This document shows positions 34,255 to 40,999 of a DNA stretch of 40,999 bases, in pieces (the first letter of the stretch is position 1; each line of letters starts with the position of its first letter). The DNA is from CAZKJL01 sp964611095. Lineage in GTDB: Bacteria; Patescibacteriota; Gracilibacteria; Peribacterales; Peribacteraceae. Made by a program: the position numbers and the translations under genes. The DNA lies in contig CAZSWJ010000012.1 in assembly GCA_964611095.1 (NCBI GenBank), positions 1 to 40,999 of the forward strand, in the 5' to 3' direction. The notes beneath the pieces are model-generated. The model did not search any database, had not been told where the DNA came from, and worked only from the letters and a program-made list of their open reading frames with translations.

Positions 34255-36753
34255 CTACACCGCAGGCGGATACGAGTGGATCGCCGAAGACCGCGACTGA
34301 GCGAGGACTGAGGACATCGATCCGAAGCTTCTCTTTCTGAGTACCAAAAACGTTCCGAGTGCCGAGAACCCACAACCGAAGATGAAGGCGACGGCCAATA
34401 GACCGACGACGCTTTGAGGTGCCGCAGCATCTTCGAAGACAATATCGGAAATGGAGCTCTCCTCGTCTTCCTCGGAGACGACTTGAGCCCTGTAGCTTCC
34501 GGCATACGCCTTGACCTGGGCGCTGACTTTCTTGGTGTTGGCCGCAGGTTTTTTTGCGCCAACCGTCTTCTTTTGATTGGTCATGGTCATGCATTGGTTC
34601 GTGCCTCCGGGCGTCGGCGAAGCAGTGACACAGAATGATTCCTCTAAGGAAACCGCTGCATACGAGTGCCCATTTTTAATCTCCGGATAGGTGATCTCGG
34701 AAATGACGGAGCCCTTGGCATCGAGAAGGGCGACGGATCCGCCGGTATTTTTCAGTCGGCCTCCAAGATCGGCGATACGGAAAACGACCATCGACCCCGA
34801 CAACACTGTCGGTGCATTTTTGAATACTTTTTTTGTTCCGTCTATACGTATGAACAGAGCCGAAAGATCGACGGAATGCTGTGAGTAATTTCGGATCTCG
34901 ATCCACTCGGATTTGAGCAAGCCCTCATGACTCGTATCCGATGGCGGATAGGGTGACGGAAAGACCTCGGAAATACTGAGCCCCGACACATCGGCGCGCG
35001 CGGCTTGCATGGCTTTTTCTTGGGCTTTTTTTTGAGCGGATGGGAGAAGGGCAGCTACGCTCACATGCGCATCGGAGGTCTTGTTCTGCAGATCCTGAAA
35101 ACGTTTCTTCAATAAGAATGCCTCGTCTGTATCGGTCGCCCATCTCCCGGTGGAGAGGAGATATTCTTGAACGGACAGGGATCCGTCGCCGTAGACATAG
35201 GCCAGAAGACTGCCTCGGTCGTCCCACACTATCGAATCAAATTCTAGTTCAACTTTTTTGTTTTTTATCAGGGCTTCCACGTATTTTTGATCCTCCGATT
35301 CATCGGAGGATTTTGACGTACGCTCGTCACTCGTGGCGCTCCTGATCCCGAGCATTGTGACGATGACACGATCTTTATCGAGAACGCGTGCCGCCTCCGC
35401 ATCGAGCTGCAGCTCGAACGACGTCCTGCCGAGGAGCCTGAGCACCGTACCCGAGACCTGGACGTCGCGAATGTCATCGGCGTAGTACGTGCGTCCTTCA
35501 TCGGTGGATTTCCACACGACCGTGGACAGCGCGATACCGGCCGGAGAGATGAGCTGAAGTTTGGACGCCGTATTCGCCAACTTGAATTTCATCTCCGCAT
35601 CGAAGATGCGCAGATTTTCCCCGGGCGGCAGTGAGCCTTTGAGCGCGTAGGACTGAATGGACGTTTCGCCGACGGCAAGCTTCCAACCCGAGAGATCCAC
35701 TCCGTGATCTTCCGGATTGTGAAGTTCGATCCATTCTTTGCCCGTATCCGCACCCTCGGGGTTGGGAAGTGCGCCCGAGAAAATCAGGCGAGATCCGTCG
35801 TAGAAGGAACTCGGGGCGCTCGACGACGTTCCATCGGGAAACACCTCGATCTTTTGCTCTTGTACCAATGTGTCACCACATTGGTTTTTGGCTTCCAGAT
35901 GAACCATGTACGTACCGGGATTCGTGAAGGAGTGCGTCGACGGATTGCAGCTGGTGCTCGTGAATCGGTCGCCGAAATTCCAGCTGCACGCCGATGACGA
36001 AAGCGACCCTGCGGTGGCGACGGCCTGCATGTTCACGGTGACTTTCCCCACGCCCGAGACGGGGCCCGACTGAATGCTGATGGCAACCTGCAGAGGGTCG
36101 GTGCACGGAGCGGACGATGACGATGATGAGGATGACGACTGAACAATTTCTGTGATCAGTTCTTGCGGCTCAAGATCGGGCACAGTTCCCGGTGTGCCGA
36201 GCACTCGAGCACCGTCGTCGAAGCCGAGTGACTGCGTGGATGTCCGCCAGTTTTCCTTGAGCGTTCCCGCAACGTGAAGATCGATGCGCTCCATGCTCGC
36301 CTTGGCTCCCGTACCCGAGGGGTTCGCTCCGGCGAACGGTACGCCGACGCCGTCATCCACCTCGTCGATGACTCCTCCGTCCGCATCGTGCAGACGGAGT
36401 AGCAACTTGGTATTGGGAAGCGTGAGGGACGACGCCACGAATGCTGGCTCGGCGAAAAGCCTGGATGATGACTCCGTATGACCGGAGACGATGAGTGATT
36501 CCCCGGGACCAATATGACTTCCCGTCGCAAAGGTAAGGGCAATAAAATGTTCTCCTTTTGTATTCAACGATGTGAGTGTCCACCCCGAGAGATCGGTGTC
36601 GACGTCGACGATCGACGTGATCTCGAGCCATTCATCCGCGGTGGAAAGATCGGAACCCGGCCACAGCACTTCACCGATGACGACCTGGGCACAGGCGTGG
36701 CTCGGCACGGTGCAGGCCAGAAGAACGATGGCGAACAAGAATGTGTGGCGCAT
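34255..36753 (-). CDS. Secreted LTD-PKD-LTD-SNase-like-LTD surface protein with C-terminal membrane anchor
   Basis: 832 residues. Signal peptide with cleavage near residue 22 (HACA|QVV). Domains in order: lamin-tail (LTD) about 23-150; Ser-rich linker 206-214; PKD-like about 218-305; second LTD about 322-425; staphylococcal-nuclease-like fold about 428-568 (DIRDVQVSGTVLRLL...DDRGSLLAYVYGDGSLSVQEYLL); third LTD about 590-700; membrane segment about 775-800 followed by RKRSF. The SNase Arg87 equivalent (GRGLAY) is Ser515 (GSLLAY), so nuclease activity is probably lost and the domain may only bind. LTD domains are common at CPR surfaces. The gene is convergent with the acidic orphan. Confidence 0.85.
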   Translation of the reverse strand: MRHTFLFAIVLLACTVPSHACAQVVIGEVLWPGSDLSTADEWLEITSIVDVDTDLSGWTLTSLNTKGEHFIALTFATGSHIGPGESLIVSGHTESSSRLFAEPAFVASSLTLPNTKLLLRLHDADGGVIDEVDDGVGVPFAGANPSGTGAKASMERIDLHVAGTLKENWRTSTQSLGFDDGARVLGTPGTVPDLEPQELITEIVQSSSSSSSSSAPCTDPLQVAISIQSGPVSGVGKVTVNMQAVATAGSLSSSACSWNFGDRFTSTSCNPSTHSFTNPGTYMVHLEAKNQCGDTLVQEQKIEVFPDGTSSSAPSSFYDGSRLIFSGALPNPEGADTGKEWIELHNPEDHGVDLSGWKLAVGETSIQSYALKGSLPPGENLRIFDAEMKFKLANTASKLQLISPAGIALSTVVWKSTDEGRTYYADDIRDVQVSGTVLRLLGRTSFELQLDAEAARVLDKDRVIVTMLGIRSATSDERTSKSSDESEDQKYVEALIKNKKVELEFDSIVWDDRGSLLAYVYGDGSLSVQEYLLSTGRWATDTDEAFLLKKRFQDLQNKTSDAHVSVAALLPSAQKKAQEKAMQAARADVSGLSISEVFPSPYPPSDTSHEGLLKSEWIEIRNYSQHSVDLSALFIRIDGTKKVFKNAPTVLSGSMVVFRIADLGGRLKNTGGSVALLDAKGSVISEITYPEIKNGHSYAAVSLEESFCVTASPTPGGTNQCMTMTNQKKTVGAKKPAANTKKVSAQVKAYAGSYRAQVVSEEDEESSISDIVFEDAAAPQSVVGLLAVAFIFGCGFSALGTFLVLRKRSFGSMSSVLAQSRSSAIHSYPPAV

Positions 36754-37183
36754 GCACCCATCTCACCCGACCTTCCTCACGCCCACATGGGCAGACGGGA
36801 CACCATGAAGGGTGACGATGAAAATCGGCTCAAACTCTAGGCAAAAGGCACGTACCGAGCCTGGAGCGAACATCAAAAATCAAAAAACAATATTCCTTGC
36901 ATTGAAGCAATGTGTGTTTTTGGCTTCGGACTTCCATTATCCCTTCCGCAAGCCAAAAGATGGCACTCGCATCCTTCGAGATGATGCAGTAGACTCCACG
37001 TAGATCACCGACATCCCTGTCGCAAAGATTCCACTCCCCATGCTTTCATCCGCACAACGCATCGACGTACGCAGCTTACGAGCTCTCAAGGCTTTGGCCT
37101 TGGCTCCAAGCGTGAAAGCTTCACGAGCGGCATAGCGACCTCAGGGCGCGGTGGCATTTGCATTTACTGCCTCCCCTCCTCTC
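36754..37183. other. Non-coding stretch between the surface protein and rny
   Basis: 430 bases without a supported gene; a 63-codon reading at 36812 is unlikely to be real. It holds two small palindromes, CATTG/CAATG (36900-36912) followed by a short T run, and CGTGAA/TTCACG (37111-37125), the second related in style to the window-end repeat. The divergent promoters of the surface protein and rny must lie here but are not clear. Confidence 0.5.
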
Positions 37184-38895
37184 ATGGATTACTCCATCGT
37201 ATTCCTCGCACTGCTCGCGGGACTGCTGCTCGGCTTGCTCGCTGGCTGGTTCTGGTTCAGTTCGGGAAAGAAAATCAGCGGCGCGCTCCAAGCGCAGATC
37301 GATCAGAAAGAACGTGAGCTCCAGAGCGTGAACGTCAAAATCGTCGAAGCTCGCAGCTCCATCAAGACGCAAGAAGCCGAGGCCAAGGCCATGGCCAAAG
37401 AAATCGTGACACAGGGCAAGCTCCAGGCCCAGGAAATGACGAACAAACTGGAGCGCGAAGTCGCCCGCATCGAAGAGAAGGAGAAGAACCTCGATAAGAA
37501 GGTGGCCGAAGTGGAAGCGCAGAGGGCACGCCTCGAGAAACAGCAAGAAGAGAACAAAGAGATGCAGGAAGAACTGAAGGCATCGACGCTGAAGCACCGC
37601 GAAGCTCTCGAGAAAGTCGCGGGCCTCAACACCGAGGAAGCCAAGAAGCAACTCTGGTCCGAACTCGAACGCGACTTCTCTTCGTTCTTCGCCGGCCAAG
37701 TGAAGGAGCTCAAGAAGCACGCCGAGGAAGACGTGGAAGCCGTGAGCAAGAACTTGCTCGCCGAAGCCATCCACCGTTACGCATCCGAAGTCGCCACCGA
37801 ATCCACCACGACCGTGGTGCAGCTTCCGTCGGACGACGTGAAGGGACGCATCATCGGTAAGGAAGGGCGCAACATCGTCGCCTTCGAACAGGCCACGGGC
37901 ATCGACGTCATCATCGACGACACGCCGGGAGCCGTCGTCATTTCCGGTTACGACCTCGTGCGCCGCTACGTCGCCAAACTCGCCCTGGAGAAACTCGTCG
38001 AAGACGGACGCATCCAACCCGCGAAGATCGAAGAGATCGTGAACAAGGTGAAGGAGGACGTCGCGAAGATGANNNNNNNNNNNNNNNNNNNNNNNNNNNN
38101 NNNNNNNNNNNNNNNNNNNNNNNNNNNNNNNNNNNNNNNNNNNNNNNNNNNNNNNNNNNNNNNNNNNNNNNNCCCGCGAAGATCGAAGAGATCGTGAACA
38201 AGGTGAAGGAGGACGTCGCGAAGATGATGCTCGAATTCGGCAAGCGCGCCGTGGAAGAACTCGGCATCACCGGTTACCCGAACGATCTCCTCAAGATCAT
38301 CGGACGCCTGCGCTTCCGCACGAGCTACGGTCAGAACATTCTCAAGCACTCCGTCGAAATGGCGCACATGGGCCGCATGATGGCCGAGGAAATCGGCGCC
38401 GACGTCGGCATCGTCGTGGAAGGATGTCTGCTCCACGACATCGGCAAAGCGCTCGACCACGAAGTCGCCGGCACGCACGTGCAGATCGGTGTGGAAATCG
38501 CCAAGCGTTTCAAAGTCCGCCCCGAAGTGGTGCACTGCATCGCGGCTCACCACCAGGACATTCCCATCGCCAGCGCCGAAGCGTTCATCGTCGCCGCCGC
38601 CGACGCCATCTCGGGCTCACGCCCCGGTGCTCGCCGCGAAAGCATGGAGGCGTACATCAAGCGTCTCACCGAACTCGAGAACACCGCGAAGAGTTTCGAA
38701 GGCATCAGCAAAGCGTATGCCATCTCGGCCGGTCGTGAGATCCGCGTCTTCGTCGACGCCGGAAAAGTGGACGACCTCAAGCAACAGCAACTCGCCAAAG
38801 ACATCGCCAAGAAAATCGAGAGCGAACTCACCTACCCCGGCGTCATCAAAGTGAACGTGATCCGCGAGCGCCGCGTGGAGGAGACGGCCAAGTAA
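37184..38895 (+). CDS. rny: Ribonuclease Y, interrupted by an assembly gap
   Basis: RNase Y is the membrane-anchored endoribonuclease that starts mRNA decay. Visible: N-terminal membrane segment (about 4-22), long charged coiled coil (about 30-190), KH domain with the GxxG loop GKEGRN, and HD domain with LLHDIGKALDHE and the later His/Asp residues. As written, 100 Ns break the gene, but the 55 bases before the gap (38018-38072) equal the 55 after it (38173-38227). Removing the Ns and one copy (155 bases) leaves 1557 bases, an intact frame of 518 residues, standard for the family. The ATG at 37184 is chosen because the next upstream in-frame start lacks similarity. No Shine-Dalgarno motif; cctcctctc precedes it. 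Confidence 0.95.
38073..38172. other. Assembly gap of 100 Ns (artefact)
   Basis: Flanked by 55 identical bases on both sides, an overlap typical of a k-mer assembler. The true gap is probably zero. Confidence 0.95.
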
Positions 38896-38910
38896 AAAAG
38901 CGATGTGCGA

Positions 38911-38971
38911 GTGGCGGGTAGCGGTTGGAATTCCTTCCGCTCTACCCGCTATTCGCCAACCGCCACCCGCC
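38911..38971. repeat. GCGGGTAG-type palindromic repeat between rny and tuf
   Basis: Left arm 38911-38928 (GTGGCGGGTAGCGGTTGG) and right arm 38941-38971 (TCTACCCGCTATTCGCCAAC and on) around 12 bases. Confidence 0.78.
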
Positions 38972-39025
38972 CGTTCGATCGATTGTTTCCATGGTTTCAC
39001 CCATGAAAAAGAGCGCAACCTTATG

Positions 39026-39054
39026 TTGACCTTGCCCTCTGCGTCCCCTAGACT
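39026..39054 (+). promoter_or_regulatory. Promoter of tuf-rpsJ
   Basis: TTGACC (39026-39031), 17-base spacer, TAGACT (39049-39054). The start near 39061 gives a leader of about 72 bases. Confidence 0.7.
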
Positions 39055-39086
39055 AGCCCGGCTTTAGACGATACGATCCCTCCGAA

Positions 39087-39109
39087 TAGAGGGGTGTCAC
39101 GTCCCTCTA
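39087..39109 (+). other. Hairpin in the tuf leader
   Basis: Perfect 7-base arms TAGAGGG (39087-39093)/CCCTCTA (39103-39109), 9-base loop, ending 23 bases before the tuf ATG. It could regulate translation. Confidence 0.5.
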
Positions 39110-39132
39110 CCCATCATTTTCCCTAACCTCTT

Positions 39133-40314
<1,182 letters not shown>

Positions 40315-40326
40315 TCTTTAAAGGAC

Positions 40327-40355
40327 GAGGAGGCGGGCTCATCCCCGCCTCCCTC
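40327..40355 (+). terminator. Hairpin between tuf and rpsJ, partial terminator or attenuator
   Basis: GAGGAGGCGGG (40327-40337) pairs with CCCGCCTCCCTC (40344-40355), one bulge, 6-base loop. It lacks a strong U run immediately after the stem (GCTCCCTTTTA), so readthrough to rpsJ is likely. Confidence 0.55.
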
Positions 40356-40393
40356 GCTCCCTTTTATCTCCCCGTTCTTTCCCATCACCTCCC

Positions 40394-40885
40394 ATGACTC
40401 CCACGAAAAAGCCGTCCGATGAAAAGAAAGTCGCCAAGCCCAAGGCCGCTCCCGCCGCCAAGAAAGCTCCGGCTGCCAAGAAGGCTCCCGTGGAGAAGAA
40501 GGAGGTGAAGACCGAGAAGCAGTCTGCTCAGCAGTCCCTGCCTCTTTCGACGAAGAAAGAAGCTCCCGCCGCACCGAAGATCAAAGGCATTCGTATCCGT
40601 CTCTCCGCCTTCGACCACACGGTTCTCGACGAGACGTCGCTCAAGATCATCGACACGGCCACCCGCACGGGCGCCGTCGTTCACGGTCCCATTCCGCTGC
40701 CCACCAAGATCAAGAAGTTCACGGTCAACCGCTCCACGTTCGTCCACAAGGACGCACGCGATCAGTTCGAGATGCGCACGCACCGCCGCCTCATCGATCT
40801 CTCCGAGACCACCTTCAAGACCGTCGACGCCCTCCAGAGCCTCAGCCTCCCGAGCGGTGTCGATATCGAGATCAAGATGGGCTAA
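40394..40885 (+). CDS. rpsJ: Ribosomal protein uS10 with basic N-terminal extension
   Basis: 163 residues; the S10 core (about 63-163, KIKGIRIRLSAFDHTVLDETSLKIIDTATRTGAVVHGPIPLPTKIKKFTVNRS and the end RRLIDLSETTFKTVDAL) matches the normal length of about 100. S10 is part of the 30S head. The first 62 residues are Lys/Ala/Pro-rich (KKAPAAKKAPVEKKEVK), absent from E. coli S10. They could bind rRNA or an assembly partner, by analogy with such tails. A CT-rich stretch without Shine-Dalgarno precedes the ATG. It follows tuf by 79 bases. In most bacteria the S10 operon follows; the window ends here. Confidence 0.95.
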   Translation: MTPTKKPSDEKKVAKPKAAPAAKKAPAAKKAPVEKKEVKTEKQSAQQSLPLSTKKEAPAAPKIKGIRIRLSAFDHTVLDETSLKIIDTATRTGAVVHGPIPLPTKIKKFTVNRSTFVHKDARDQFEMRTHRRLIDLSETTFKTVDALQSLSLPSGVDIEIKMG

Positions 40886-40963
40886 AGCAGGAGTACAAAG
40901 AGTACAAGGAATACAACGAGTTCAACGAACCCTTTGCCTTGAGGAAAACAGAGTGTCGCCTTG

Positions 40964-40999
40964 GAAAAATGCCGTAACGCTTCACGTGAAGCGGAGCGT
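40964..40999. repeat. Palindromic interspersed repeat (copy 2, cut by window end)
   Basis: 36 bases identical and in the same orientation as 1-36, including the palindrome GCTTCACGTGAAGC. It starts sharply after TTG at 40963, which shows the left border of the element. Confidence 0.85.

Noticed and set aside
36812..37003. 63-codon frame upstream of rny
   Set aside because: No ribosome site or promoter, no similarity and it crosses a palindrome.
36754..37183. tRNA or other structured RNA gene in the gap before rny
   Set aside because: No cloverleaf or known RNA pattern could be found by eye; only small palindromes.

Overview
The window is a chromosomal piece of an uncultured bacterium, most probably a Patescibacteria/CPR lineage of the Peregrinibacteria (Peribacteria) type. 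This is inference: ordinary translation and transcription genes (rpoC, rpsL, rpsG, fusA, tuf, rpsJ, rny) lie among many large orphan proteins, there is a lamin-tail/SNase-like surface protein, palindromic repeats are frequent, and non-Shine-Dalgarno or leaderless starts dominate. It is not a plasmid or phage: no replication, structural or transposase gene was seen.

Layout. 1-223: palindromic repeats. 0.2-3.3 kb (minus): a TrpR/YerC-like regulator, a long-form HisG fused to a HisE-like domain, and a C-terminally short RibD. 3.4-11.3 kb (minus): fusA, and rpoC-rpsL-rpsG, a split str/rpo region with no rpoB upstream and an orphan plus-strand gene between rpsG and fusA. 11.5-17.7 kb: metabolic and small genes (GT4 glycosyltransferase, zinc-ribbon protein, membrane-anchored orphan, CofE-family ligase plus PurN, ferredoxin-NADP reductase-like flavoprotein, carA, one orphan). 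17.7-34.2 kb: a region of orphans. Two divergent operons of long Ala/Pro-rich, coiled-coil or membrane proteins start near 22.9 kb; one includes a transglutaminase-like protein and another a 1381-residue protein with a repeated SVLPA motif. Further long orphans follow at 29.9-34.2 kb. 34.3-36.8 kb (minus): a secreted, C-terminally anchored LTD-PKD-LTD-SNase-like-LTD protein. 37.2-40.9 kb (plus): rny, tuf and rpsJ, then the start of a second copy of the repeat that opens the window.

Two gene classes stand out. About 27 genes have no Shine-Dalgarno motif, often have pyrimidine-rich upstream sequence or a -10 box only 6-10 nt before the start codon, and never end in TGA (15 TAA, 12 TAG). Five small orphan genes (5869, 17905, 28923 minus, 29112, 32391 minus) have AGGA 8-10 nt before ATG, most have long structured leaders, and two end in TGA. 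They look like a different gene population inserted among the resident genes.

The sequence has one artefact: 100 Ns inside rny are flanked by the same 55 bases on both sides, so the true gene is continuous (518 aa). A family of GCGGGTAG-type palindromic repeats occupies intergenic gaps and, once, lies in frame inside carA.
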